The translations under genes and the position numbers were made by a program. A DNA stretch of 46,635 nt, taken from positions 1 through 46,635 of the forward strand of contig JAZRPY010000020.1 in assembly GCA_045649415.1 (NCBI GenBank). Direction: 5' to 3'. Below, one piece after another: positions 16,892 to 24,644 of this stretch. The first letter of the stretch is position 1; every line of letters starts with the position of its first letter. The notes below the pieces were generated by a model. The model saw only the letters and a program-made list of their open reading frames with translations. It ran no database searches and was not told the DNA's origin. This DNA is from CAKSQL01 sp045649415. GTDB lineage: Bacteria; Bacillota; Clostridia; UBA1381.

Positions 16892-16925
16892 TAAAACAAG
16901 TAGCATCTATGATTGCTTACTTAAT
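16892..16925 (+). repeat. Dispersed repeat fragment (TAAAACAAGTAGCATCTAT type), left copy
   Basis: TAAAACAAGTAGCATCTAT at 16892-16910 matches 27327-27345 at 18 of 19 positions, and similarity continues weakly (GATTGCTTAC here, ATTGTTCAC there). Confidence 0.7.
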
Positions 16926-17012
16926 GATAAAGAAATAGAAATTGCAACATTAACTGAGGCTGTTGATTCGGTTAAACTTATCTACAAAGAAATTGAAAGG
17001 ATGAATTTCTAA
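16926..17012 (+). pseudogene. C-terminal remnant of a Gfo/Idh/MocA-type oxidoreductase
   Basis: The frame ending at 17012 reads DKEIEIATLTEAVDSVKLIY, then KEIERMNF and stop. This looks like the last helix of Gfo/Idh/MocA dehydrogenases, whose C-termini typically run 'ATLEDAVKSLELIEA'. Everything upstream is replaced by the repeat fragment and palindrome. The stop overlaps the ATG of the next, intact oxidoreductase (TAATG), as in a former two-gene operon. The identification rests on a short stretch. Confidence 0.5.
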
Positions 17013-18028
17013 TGTATAATGTGGCACTGATTGGTTGTGGATATATGGGGCAGGCACATCTGGAAGATATTTATCTAAAGGACAGTATAAAATTATATGG
17101 TGTGTGCGACCTTGATTTAGAAAAAGCAAAACTGATGAGTCAAAGATATAATGTCGAGAAATACACAGATAATTCTGATGATTTAATTGAAGATGAAAAT
17201 GTTGATATTGTTATTATCGCAACATACCCGTCATCTCATTTGGCGTTACTCGAAAAATGCTTAAAAAATAATAAGCATGTGCTATGCGAGAAGCCAATAG
17301 CCAACAACTATGAAGAAGGAGTCAAGTTCAAACAAGTGTGTGATGACCATTCACGAAGTAAGGTTTTGATCGGTCATATATTAAGGCATAATTCAACATA
17401 TAAAACTGTGGCTGAACTTATAAAAAACGGTGAAATAGGTAAGCCAATTGTAATGAGAATGGTTCAAAATCATCAAGCCACAAAGTGGGAAAAATATCGT
17501 GCTCTTATAGAGGAAACCTCGCCAATTATAGATTGTGGCGTACACTATATTGATGTTATGAGGTGGTTTACAGATGCCGAGGTCACAAATGTGAGCGGTG
17601 TGGGAACTGTTACAGAACCAACTGTACCCGAAGGAAAATATAACCATGGCATGATCCATATTACAATGTCAGATGGCTCAATTGGATTTTGTGAAGCAGG
17701 TTGGAGCAGCACTGTTTCTAATAATAATGAAAAGGAATTTATCGGTCCTTTGGGAAGAATTAAAATCACATATCAAAAGGATAGAGAAACACATAAAGAA
17801 GCAGGAAATCTTATTTCAATATATAGAGGTAAGGAAAAATACACCGAATTGATAAATGTTCCTTTTTCAGAAAAGCCCACAGGGGCAGAGCTTGAACATT
17901 TAATTGAAATGATTGAGAATGATGTTCCTGCTGTACCAAGTATTGAAGATGCATTAAAAAGCTTAAAGGTAGTGTGCGAGGCACACGAGGCTATTGTAAA
18001 AAACATGAAAATACAAAACAAAATCTAA
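17012..18028 (+). CDS. Gfo/Idh/MocA-family NAD(P)-dependent oxidoreductase
   Basis: 338 residues. The Rossmann domain begins VALIGCGYMGQAHLEDIY, with IIATYPSSHLALLEKC and the family signature EKP in HVLCEKPIANN. The C-terminal substrate domain has DCGVHYIDVMRWF, with the usual Asp/His pair, and a long sheet. Relatives oxidise sugars, inositols or sugar acids; the substrate cannot be read here. The ATG overlaps the stop of a degraded relative just upstream. The ribosome-binding site GAAAGGATG lies within the remnant, 11 nt upstream. Confidence 0.88.
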   Translation: MYNVALIGCGYMGQAHLEDIYLKDSIKLYGVCDLDLEKAKLMSQRYNVEKYTDNSDDLIEDENVDIVIIATYPSSHLALLEKCLKNNKHVLCEKPIANNYEEGVKFKQVCDDHSRSKVLIGHILRHNSTYKTVAELIKNGEIGKPIVMRMVQNHQATKWEKYRALIEETSPIIDCGVHYIDVMRWFTDAEVTNVSGVGTVTEPTVPEGKYNHGMIHITMSDGSIGFCEAGWSSTVSNNNEKEFIGPLGRIKITYQKDRETHKEAGNLISIYRGKEKYTELINVPFSEKPTGAELEHLIEMIENDVPAVPSIEDALKSLKVVCEAHEAIVKNMKIQNKI

Positions 18029-18065
18029 TAGACAATTGATTAGAAAGTGAACGACAGCTATATCA

Positions 18066-18079
18066 TTCACAGATTATAT
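18066..18079 (+). repeat. Dispersed repeat fragment (TTCACAGATTATAT type), right copy
   Basis: TTCACAGATTATAT is identical to 27350-27363. At 27327-27363 it is contiguous with the TAAAACAAGTAG fragment; here the two fragments lie about 1.15 kb apart, on either side of the oxidoreductase. Confidence 0.65.
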
Positions 18080-18129
18080 AATTGAGATTTAAAAATAGAC
18101 AGGGATTATTCAGAATTAAAGGTGATTAA

Positions 18130-19491
18130 ATGGGAAAAACTATGATAAAGGACTTAACAAAAGGAAGCGTTACAAAACAGCTTTTGGTTTTTGTGCTACC
18201 TTTGTTTTTGTCGAACGCCTTGCAGGCAATATATAATGTTGTGGATATGATGGTGGTAGGACAGTATGTTGGTGGTGCAGGAATGTCGGCAGTATCAATA
18301 GGAGGAGATGTTTTGCATTTTCTCACCTTTATTGCGATGGGCTTTTCCTCTGCAGGTCAGGTCCTGATTGCTCAGGATGTGGGTGCAGAAAACTTTGAAA
18401 GAGTCAAAAAAACAATCGGCACAATGTTCACCTTTTTATTTGTTGCGTCAGTTGTTATGTCGGTGGGGTGCTTTTTAATCCGTGACAATATTTTAGTATG
18501 GATCAATACTCCAAGTCAATCCTATAAATATACTATGGATTACACTGTCACCTGTATGATAGGGCTTGTGTTCATATATGGATATAATATTGTTAGTGCA
18601 ATCCTGAGAGGTATGGGAGATAGCAAAAGACCATTCATTTTCGTGGGAATTGCGGCAATTTTAAATATTGTTCTTGACATATACTTTGTGGCAGAGCTTA
18701 ATATGGAGGTTTTCGGAGCAGCCTTGGCTACAGTTATAGGTCAGGGAGTGAGCTTTGTTGTGTCACTTATTTACTTATTTATAAAAAGAGAGAGCTTTTG
18801 TTTTGATTTTAAAATAAGAAGCTTCAAAATAGAAAGGAAAGCATTTTTGAGAATTGTTGCGCTTGGTGTACCTATGGCAATCCAATCGGCAGCAATTAGC
18901 TTATCAAAAATTGTTTTGATGTCCTGGATAAATATGTTCGGCGTGATATATTCGGCATTGGCAGGAATATTTAATAAAATCAACACAATGAGTGCAATTG
19001 TTTCAAATTCCTTCACCACTGCAGGAAGTGCCATGGTGGGACAGAACTTAGGTGCAGGTAAGGACGAAAGAGTGCCTAAGGTTTTAACAACTGTGGGCAT
19101 ATGCTCCACGATTATTGCAGTGGCAATAAGTGCATTGCTCCTTGTTGTTCCCGACGGTATTTTTGCATCCTTCACAAGTGATAAAGAGGTGCTAGGGGTT
19201 GCATCAATTCTTGTGTGGCCAATTATTTTAAATCTATTTGGAAGTGCCACAAGAAGTATCAGCTTTGCTCTTATAAATGGCTCAGGAAACACAAAGCTGA
19301 ACTTAGCAGTTGCCATAATAGACGGAGTGATTGCGAGAGTTGGCTTGGCGGCACTTTTGGGCTTTTCACTCCATATGGATTGTTTGGGATTCTGGTACGG
19401 AGATTCAATCGCAGGTTATGTGCCCATTATGATTGGTGTATACTTCCTTGTGTCAGGCAAGTGGCATACCAAGGGATATAAAAAGCAATAG
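18130..19491 (+). CDS. MATE-family multidrug/Na+ antiporter
   Basis: 453 residues with 12 predicted membrane helices in two matching halves. MATE features include VLPLFLSNALQAIYNVVDMM in helix 1, ILRGMGDSKRPFIFVG after helix 5 and SAMVGQNLGAGKDER in the second half. It exports cationic compounds or metabolites against Na+ or H+; the substrate is unknown. ATG 18130 follows AAAGGTG. rodA follows 51 nt later without a visible terminator. Confidence 0.92.
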   Translation: MGKTMIKDLTKGSVTKQLLVFVLPLFLSNALQAIYNVVDMMVVGQYVGGAGMSAVSIGGDVLHFLTFIAMGFSSAGQVLIAQDVGAENFERVKKTIGTMFTFLFVASVVMSVGCFLIRDNILVWINTPSQSYKYTMDYTVTCMIGLVFIYGYNIVSAILRGMGDSKRPFIFVGIAAILNIVLDIYFVAELNMEVFGAALATVIGQGVSFVVSLIYLFIKRESFCFDFKIRSFKIERKAFLRIVALGVPMAIQSAAISLSKIVLMSWINMFGVIYSALAGIFNKINTMSAIVSNSFTTAGSAMVGQNLGAGKDERVPKVLTTVGICSTIIAVAISALLLVVPDGIFASFTSDKEVLGVASILVWPIILNLFGSATRSISFALINGSGNTKLNLAVAIIDGVIARVGLAALLGFSLHMDCLGFWYGDSIAGYVPIMIGVYFLVSGKWHTKGYKKQ

Positions 19492-19542
19492 CCTGACTTT
19501 AGACCTATATAAAAGTACAATATATAAAAAGGAGGGGTGAAT

Positions 19543-20643
19543 ATGCGATATTCTCATATAACAAAAAACAAGGCCGACAGTACTGACAGGTCGCTGTTTT
19601 TTGCAATGGTTGCTGCTTGCGTTGTGGGACTTATTGCCGTATATAGTGCCACCCGTTCCTTTGAAACCTATTCAAATGTGATTATTCAGGGTGGAGCGTT
19701 TGTGATTGGACTTGTGGCGATATATTTCCTGCAGAAAATAAATTATGAGCAGTATGGGTATCTATCCAAGTACATTTACCTTTTCTCTACCTTTTTGTTG
19801 GTTTTGGTATTGATAATAGGAAAATCGGGGGATTGGGGAGCACAAAGCTGGATAAGAATAGGACCTATAGGCATCCAACCCTCAGAAGTTGCCAAAATCG
19901 GTTTTATACTTACCTTTTCATATCATCTTACTCAGGTAGAAGAGAACTTAAAAAAGCCATCTGTTATTATTGGCTTGTTAGTGCATATCGGTATTTTAGT
20001 TGGACTTATAATGCTTCAGCCTGATCTGGGAAGTGTTATGGTTTTTGTATTCATATTCATTGTTCTGATGTTTGCCGCAGGCATACCCTATAAGCTTATT
20101 GGAATAACTGCAGGGGCAGGGGTTGTGGCGTTGCCTATCATATATAAATTTTTCTTGAGCCCCTATCAAAAGCATAGAATACAAGTGTTTTTCAATCCTG
20201 ATTTAGACAAGCTCGGCAGTGGCTATAATGTTATTCAATCCAAGATAGCAGTAGGCTCGGGACAACTATATGGAAAGGGATATCTGGAGGGGACCCAGAA
20301 CCAGATGGGGATACTTCCCACCAAGCACACAGATTTTATATTCAGCACAATTGCAGAGGAATGGGGATTTATAGGTGCACTTGCAGTTGTTATTTTGTTA
20401 TTCTATATAATTGTACGATGCATAGATGCATCAAAAAAAGCAAACTCTCTCTACGGACGATATATATGTCTGGGAGTTGCGGCAATGCTTATATTCCACA
20501 CCTTTGAAAATATTGGTATGTGTATAGGCTTAATGCCTGTGACAGGCATACCTCTGCCATTTATAAGCTATGGTGGAACATCCCTGATAACCAATATGGT
20601 GGCAATAGGGATAGTTATGAGTGTAACCAAGAAAAAATACTAA
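19543..20643 (+). CDS. rodA: Rod-shape peptidoglycan polymerase of the SEDS family
   Basis: 366 residues, about ten membrane helices. SEDS signatures: PIGIQPSEVAKIGFILTFSY, LQPDLGSVMVF, HRIQVFFNPDLDKLGSGYNV, KIAVGSGQLYGKGYLEGTQN, LPTKHTDFIFSTIAEEWGF and GIPLPFISYGGTSL. It polymerises glycan strands for cell elongation. The short sequence and the KHTDFIF-type loop suit RodA over FtsW or SpoVE. ATG 19543 follows GGAGGGG by 5 nt; GTG 19537 would lie inside that ribosome-binding site. folE starts 18 nt after its stop. Confidence 0.92.
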   Translation: MRYSHITKNKADSTDRSLFFAMVAACVVGLIAVYSATRSFETYSNVIIQGGAFVIGLVAIYFLQKINYEQYGYLSKYIYLFSTFLLVLVLIIGKSGDWGAQSWIRIGPIGIQPSEVAKIGFILTFSYHLTQVEENLKKPSVIIGLLVHIGILVGLIMLQPDLGSVMVFVFIFIVLMFAAGIPYKLIGITAGAGVVALPIIYKFFLSPYQKHRIQVFFNPDLDKLGSGYNVIQSKIAVGSGQLYGKGYLEGTQNQMGILPTKHTDFIFSTIAEEWGFIGALAVVILLFYIIVRCIDASKKANSLYGRYICLGVAAMLIFHTFENIGMCIGLMPVTGIPLPFISYGGTSLITNMVAIGIVMSVTKKKY

Positions 20644-20661
20644 AGCAAGGACGGATTTTTA

Positions 20662-21240
20662 GTGAAAAAGGAATTTAATGAAAAAAGAATAGCAGAGCTT
20701 ATTAAAGAGCTTTTAATTGAGGTGGGTGACGACCCTGAAAGAGAGGGCTTGAAGGATACTCCCAAAAGAGTGGCAAAGATGTACTCAGAGGTACTTGAGG
20801 GAATGCGATATTCAAACGACGAAATTGCCCAGATGTTTGACAAATGTTTTGAGGATATTGACACTCACGACCTTGTGCTTGTTAAGGACATAGAGGTCTT
20901 TTCCTACTGCGAGCATCATATGGCGTTGATGTATAATATGAAAGTGCATGTTGGATATATTCCAAAGGACAGGGTTATCGGGCTTTCAAAAATTGCAAGA
21001 ATATGTGATATGGCTGCAAAAAGGCTTCAGCTTCAGGAGAAGATTGGCGCAGATATCGCCGAGATTATGCAAAAGGTTTTAAAAACTGAGGATGTTATAG
21101 TTATAATCGAGGGTGAGCATAGCTGTATGACTGCAAGAGGAATAAAATCAAGAAATGCAAAAACAAGAACTGCAGTAATAAGAGGCTTGTTTGATGTTGA
21201 TCATCAGCTAAGAAGAGAGGTGTATTCTCTTTTAAGGTAA
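20662..21240 (+). CDS. folE: GTP cyclohydrolase I
   Basis: 192 residues. It makes dihydroneopterin triphosphate from GTP, the first step of folate or queuosine-type pathways. The zinc ligands are in FSYCEHHMALMYN (Cys and His, near residue 83) and IEGEHSCMTARGI (Cys, near 154). GDDPEREGLKDTPKRVAKMY and IGLSKIARICDMAAKRLQLQE are typical. The start is GTG 20662, with AAGGA 10 nt upstream. No other folate genes are adjacent. Closed by the terminator at 21297. Confidence 0.96.
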   Translation: MKKEFNEKRIAELIKELLIEVGDDPEREGLKDTPKRVAKMYSEVLEGMRYSNDEIAQMFDKCFEDIDTHDLVLVKDIEVFSYCEHHMALMYNMKVHVGYIPKDRVIGLSKIARICDMAAKRLQLQEKIGADIAEIMQKVLKTEDVIVIIEGEHSCMTARGIKSRNAKTRTAVIRGLFDVDHQLRREVYSLLR

Positions 21241-21296
21241 AAATTTATAAGATTTTTCCAAGCCTTCTATATGATAGAAACTTATGCATAAATAAT

Positions 21297-21328
21297 AAAA
21301 CACAAGGAATAGTAGTTCCCTGTGTTTT
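21297..21328 (+). terminator. Terminator after folE
   Basis: AAAACACAAGGAA (21297-21309) pairs with TTCCCTGTGTTTT (21316-21328) with one mismatch, followed by TCTTTTATTT. Confidence 0.85.
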
Positions 21329-21348
21329 TCTTTTATTTGTCAAAATTC

Positions 21349-21377
21349 TTGAAAATAGGAAAAGTATATGATAGAAT
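21349..21377 (+). promoter_or_regulatory. Promoter of the DRTGG/ATPase/hydrogenase-like operon
   Basis: TTGAAA (21349-21354) and TAGAAT (21372-21377) are separated by 17 bp. Confidence 0.75.
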
Positions 21378-21441
21378 AGGAGGTGTGAGGAAACTCATAT
21401 TTTCAAAAATCATATAGAAGAGAGTTAAGGAGTTGTAATAT

Positions 21442-21795
21442 ATGAAGCTTGGTGAAGTTGTGAAAATATTGAATGCAAAGGTATTAACAGAGTCTATTGA
21501 CCTTGAAAGCGAGGTAAATTCAGCCTGTGGTTCTGACTTAATGAGCGATGTGTTAGCCTTTGTTAAGGACAGAGCCTTGTTGCTGACAGGACTCATGAAT
21601 ACACAGGTGGTGAGAACTGCTGAAATGATGGATATAACCACCATTGTTTTTGTTCGTGGGAAAACTCCTGATGAGGAGCTTATAAAGCTTGCCGAAATGA
21701 AGGATATAAATCTAATGACCACAGAGCTTCCCTTGTATGTTGCAAGTGGTAAGTTATATAAAAACGGACTTGTGGGCAAAGGAGGAGAGAAATAA
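21442..21795 (+). CDS. DRTGG-domain protein
   Basis: 117 residues covering a single DRTGG domain: MKLGEVVKILNAKVLTESID, CGSDLMSDVLAFVKDRALLL, TGLMNTQVVRTAEMMDI and IVFVRGKTPDEELIKLA. DRTGG domains occur with phosphotransacetylase and CBS domains and are thought to bind a ligand. In Clostridia, stand-alone versions sit beside [FeFe]-hydrogenase and anti-sigma-like genes, as here. Its stop overlaps the next ATG (TAATG), so the genes are coupled. A sensing role is inferred. Confidence 0.8.
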   Translation: MKLGEVVKILNAKVLTESIDLESEVNSACGSDLMSDVLAFVKDRALLLTGLMNTQVVRTAEMMDITTIVFVRGKTPDEELIKLAEMKDINLMTTELPLYVASGKLYKNGLVGKGGEK

Positions 21796-22214
21796 TGGAG
21801 CCGTTACATTTAAGATATGATGTAAGCGGTACCGATTTCTCTATTGCAGGCGAAAATTCAAGTAAAGTTAAGAAGATGCTCAACAAGTTAGGATTTGCCC
21901 CTGAAACTGTGAGAAGGGTGGCAATTGCTATGTATGAGGGAGAAATAAATATGGTTATTCACGCTAAGGGTGGATCTATAGATGTGGATATTTTCCCTGA
22001 TAAAATTGTTGTTGTTTTAACAGATGAGGGACCTGGTATTGCTGATATTGAAAAGGCGATGACTGAGGGCTATTCAACTGCCTCCAATCAGGTTAGAGAA
22101 CTTGGTTTTGGAGCAGGAATGGGACTTCCCAATATGAAGAAGTATTCAGACGATATGAGAATTGATACCGTTATTGGTAAAGGTACAACAGTTACGCTTA
22201 TGATTAAAGTGTAA
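21795..22214 (+). CDS. RsbW-like anti-sigma factor / serine-protein-kinase-type ATPase
   Basis: 139 residues with a GHKL ATPase fold: N box AIAMYEGEINMVIHA, G1 VLTDEGPGIADIE, G2 LGFGAGMGLPNMKKYS and the final strand IGKGTTVTLMIKV. The shape is that of RsbW/SpoIIAB-type kinases used in partner switching, but no sigma factor or anti-anti-sigma gene is adjacent. It is coupled to the DRTGG gene by a 1-nt overlap and probably takes its signal from the hydrogenase-like protein downstream. Confidence 0.85.
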   Translation: MEPLHLRYDVSGTDFSIAGENSSKVKKMLNKLGFAPETVRRVAIAMYEGEINMVIHAKGGSIDVDIFPDKIVVVLTDEGPGIADIEKAMTEGYSTASNQVRELGFGAGMGLPNMKKYSDDMRIDTVIGKGTTVTLMIKV

Positions 22215-22260
22215 TTTTTAAAGTAGCGTTTTAATATCCTAAAATAAGGAGATGAGGATT

Positions 22261-23550
22261 TTGGAGGAGAGTTATCATTCTGTGCGATTAAAGCAGGATG
22301 CCTGCACGGGCTGTACCAACTGCTTAAAAAAATGTCCAACTCAGGCAATAAGAGTGCAAAAGGGCAAAGCAAAAATTTTATCTAACAGATGTATCGACTG
22401 TGGAGAATGTATAAGGGTTTGCCCTCATCATGCAAAGGAAGCAGTAACCGATTCTATTGAATTACTTTCCAATTTTAAATATAATGTGGCGTTGGCAGCA
22501 CCTGCATTTTGTGGGCAGTTCTCAAGGACCGAGCAGGTGGATGTTATGCTTTCGTCCTTGAAAAAGATTGGCTTTGATTGGGTGTATGAGGTTGCAAAGG
22601 GTGCTGAGATAGTGAGTCAGCAAACCAGGGAAATGCTCAAAAAGGGTGACCTTGTGAAGCCTGTGATATCCTCAGCCTGCCCTGCAGTTGTGAAGCTTAT
22701 CGCAATAAGATTTCCAAACTTGATTGAAAATATTATCCCTCTTCGTTCACCAATGGAGGTGGCAGCCAAGGAGGCCAGAAGGGAAGCAGTTGAAAAAACA
22801 GGCTTAAAGCCTGAGGAAATAGGAATATTCTTTGTAAGCCCGTGTGCTGCAAAGGCAACTGATGTGAAGCATCCGTTAACAGTTGAAAAAAGTCAGGTGG
22901 ACGGAGTAATTGCTATGAAGGACATATATCTTCGTATGGCTCACCAGATGAGCACCATTCACGAAGAGGATGTTGAGAGCCTGAGCCGAGCAGGGAGAGA
23001 GGGCATTTTATGGGCAACTGCAGGTGGTGAGGCAAGAGCAACAGGAGTTGAAAAAACCATTGCAGTAGATGGCATACAAAATGTTATAAAGGTGCTTGAA
23101 ACAATTGAGGACGGAATGATTTGTGATGTGGATTATGTTGAGGCACTTGCCTGCACAGGTGGATGTGTTGGTGGACCGTTGGTTAGTGAAAACAATTTTG
23201 TGGCAAATTCAAGACTAAAAAGAATCACAAATAAAATGCCTGAAAACATAGAAAAAACACCAAGTGACATAGATGCAACATGGGATAAGTCTGTTACATA
23301 TAATGCAGTTATGAATCTTGATTCTGACATCCAGAAGGCAATGGAAATGGCAATGCAAATAGAAAAGATTTACGAAAAACTTCCCAAGCTTGATTGTGGC
23401 TCATGTGGTTCACCAAGCTGTCATGATTTGGCAGAGGACATTGTTCGTGGGTTTGCAAGCAAAACAGATTGTATCTTTGTTTTAAGAGAAAGAATAAGTG
23501 CGTTGGCACATGAGATGGTGGAATTAGACACAGACAATAATGAAGAGTAA
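22261..23550 (+). CDS. [FeFe]-hydrogenase homologue, sensory (group C-like)
   Basis: 429 residues. Two 4Fe-4S clusters at the N-terminus (CTGCTNCLKKCPTQAI and CIDCGECIRVCPHHA) lead into the H-cluster domain: L1 SSACPAVVKLI, L2 VSPCAAKATDV, L3 ALACTGGCVGGPLV. The first Cys of the usual TSCCP (the proton-relay residue) is Ala here (SSACP), while the cluster ligands are kept. That fits a sensory rather than a gas-producing enzyme. A C-terminal FeS domain has LDCGSCGSPSCHDLAEDI (residues about 377-392). No PAS domain is seen. The start is probably TTG 22261, 9 nt after AAGGAG; an in-frame ATG at 22252 directly abuts that site. Confidence 0.85.
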   Translation: MEESYHSVRLKQDACTGCTNCLKKCPTQAIRVQKGKAKILSNRCIDCGECIRVCPHHAKEAVTDSIELLSNFKYNVALAAPAFCGQFSRTEQVDVMLSSLKKIGFDWVYEVAKGAEIVSQQTREMLKKGDLVKPVISSACPAVVKLIAIRFPNLIENIIPLRSPMEVAAKEARREAVEKTGLKPEEIGIFFVSPCAAKATDVKHPLTVEKSQVDGVIAMKDIYLRMAHQMSTIHEEDVESLSRAGREGILWATAGGEARATGVEKTIAVDGIQNVIKVLETIEDGMICDVDYVEALACTGGCVGGPLVSENNFVANSRLKRITNKMPENIEKTPSDIDATWDKSVTYNAVMNLDSDIQKAMEMAMQIEKIYEKLPKLDCGSCGSPSCHDLAEDIVRGFASKTDCIFVLRERISALAHEMVELDTDNNEE

Positions 23551-23641
23551 AAAGGGAATTTGAAAAAAGTTCCTAAAAAAGCAAAACGGAGCTTTTAATG
23601 ACCTGGATTTTCGTTTTTTTTCATCACATATAAATTATTAC

Positions 23642-23677
23642 AAAAAGGCTGATTTCTCAATGATTTCAGCTTTTTTA
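23642..23677 (+). terminator. Probable terminator of the hydrogenase-like operon
   Basis: AAAAAGGCTGA and TCAGCTTTTTT form a stem with one bulged G, followed by TATG. The stretch before it (23551-23640) has a weaker hairpin ending in eight T. Confidence 0.6.
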
Positions 23678-23689
23678 TGTACAAAAAAA

Positions 23690-23707
23690 GAAGGCTTTTT
23701 AGCCTTC
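23690..23707 (-). terminator. Terminator of the RNase P RNA gene
   Basis: On the minus strand GAAGGCT-AAAA-AGCCTTC is followed by seven T (23689-23683). It is a textbook intrinsic terminator about 50 nt past the RNA 3' end. Confidence 0.9.
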
Positions 23708-23754
23708 ATTTTCTTTAGGGGCTTTTTTAAAATCCCCTTTTTTATTAAAATAAA

Positions 23755-24084
23755 TGAGCAAGTCTATAAGCCGGGTTCTGTATCAAACGGTTATCTATCT
23801 GAGACCTTTGATTACTCAAAGGTTCAAGCCATCTTGTCGGGAAGCGTCGAGCAGACTTAATTTCCCTGTCAGATGTTGCTCCGAGTGGGGTTTACACGGG
23901 AATTCAGTTACCATCATCCCTGTGTGCTCTTACCACACATTTCCACACTTACCTTTAAAAAAGGCGTTTATTTTCTGTTGCACTATCCTTGGAGTCGCCT
24001 CCACCGGGTGTTACCCGGCACCCTTGCTCTATGGAGCCCGGACTTTCCTCATGCCATATGGCACGCAACCGTCTGACTTACTCG
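23755..24084 (-). ncRNA. rnpB: RNase P RNA (M1 RNA)
   Basis: About 330 nt, the catalytic RNA that trims tRNA 5' leaders. Conserved core visible on the minus strand: GAGGAAAGTCCGGGCTCC (P4/CR-I, 24050-24033), ACAGAAA (CR-II/III), and near the 3' end AGAACCCGGCTTATAGAC. The P1 helix closes: GAGTAAGTC (24083-24075) pairs with GACTTGCTC (23764-23756) with one G-U. The 5' end is placed about 7 nt after the -10 box. Reading frames inside this stretch are not genes. Confidence 0.96.
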
Positions 24085-24090
24085 ATTGAT

Positions 24091-24119
24091 ATTATACTAA
24101 ATAAAATTTTTGTTGTCAA
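24091..24119 (-). promoter_or_regulatory. rnpB promoter
   Basis: On the minus strand, TTGACA (24119-24114) and TATAAT (24096-24091) are a perfect consensus pair with a 17-bp spacer. Confidence 0.9.
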
Positions 24120-24172
24120 GAAATATTTTAACAAAAAAAGGGGAAAATAGCAACGAAAGGAGTGCATTTTAA

Positions 24173-24607
24173 ATGGTAAATGACGATACAATCAAGCTAT
24201 TGAGGGAGAGCAATGCAGGAGTAAAAATGGGAGTGGATTCAATCTCGGATATCCTTGACAATGTGAGGAGTGAAAGCCTTAAAAAGCTTTTAGAAACCAA
24301 TAAGGAGGAGCATCAGAGAATTGGGAGTGAAATCCATCATTTATTGAATATGTATGAGGAATATGGAAAGGAGCCTAACCCTATGGCAAAGGGTATGTCA
24401 TGGATAAAAACCAACCTAATGCTTTCAGTAAAGGATAGTGACCAGACTGTTGCAGACTTAATAACCGACGGTTGTAATATGGGAGTGAAATCCCTGAATA
24501 AGTATTTAAATAAATATCCCAATGCTAACGAGAAGTCAAAACAACTCACCCTTGAGCTTATCGACTTAGAGCAACAGCTAACAATTGATATCAGAAAATA
24601 TCTATAA
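24173..24607 (+). CDS. Helical protein of unknown function, ferritin-like/four-helix type
   Basis: 144 residues, almost entirely predicted helix. DTIKLLRESNAGVKMGVDSI, then EEHQRIGSEIHHLLNMYEEY (with the ExxH spacing seen in ferritin-like bundles), a break at GKEPNPMAKGMSW, and two further helices, DQTVADLITDGCNMGVKSLN and LIDLEQQLTIDIR. This resembles DUF2383/ferritin-like bundles, but I cannot assign it firmly. AAAGGAG lies 11 nt upstream of the ATG. Its neighbours are the divergent rnpB and the convergent citrate synthase, so context gives no function. Confidence 0.65.
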   Translation: MVNDDTIKLLRESNAGVKMGVDSISDILDNVRSESLKKLLETNKEEHQRIGSEIHHLLNMYEEYGKEPNPMAKGMSWIKTNLMLSVKDSDQTVADLITDGCNMGVKSLNKYLNKYPNANEKSKQLTLELIDLEQQLTIDIRKYL

Positions 24608-24612
24608 AAAAT

Positions 24613-24641
24613 AAACGCAGATGAAAATTTCATCTGCGTTT
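24613..24641. terminator. Bidirectional terminator between the helical orphan and citrate synthase
   Basis: AAACGCAGATGAAA (24613-24626) and TTTCATCTGCGTTT (24628-24641) are perfect arms; T-rich flanks lie on both strands. Confidence 0.9.
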
Positions 24642-24644
24642 TTC

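Noticed and set aside
16812..17012. 66-codon frame as an intact small gene
   Set aside because: Its first half reads through the palindromic repeat and only its last 29 codons look protein-like, so it is better called a remnant.
18771..19316. 181-codon frame antisense to the MATE gene
   Set aside because: It is a reverse-strand shadow of a membrane protein gene with the expected hydrophobic mirror composition.
23754..24089. Open reading frames of 66-111 codons
   Set aside because: They lie on the wrong strand of the RNase P RNA gene, whose conserved core, P1 helix, promoter and terminator are all present.
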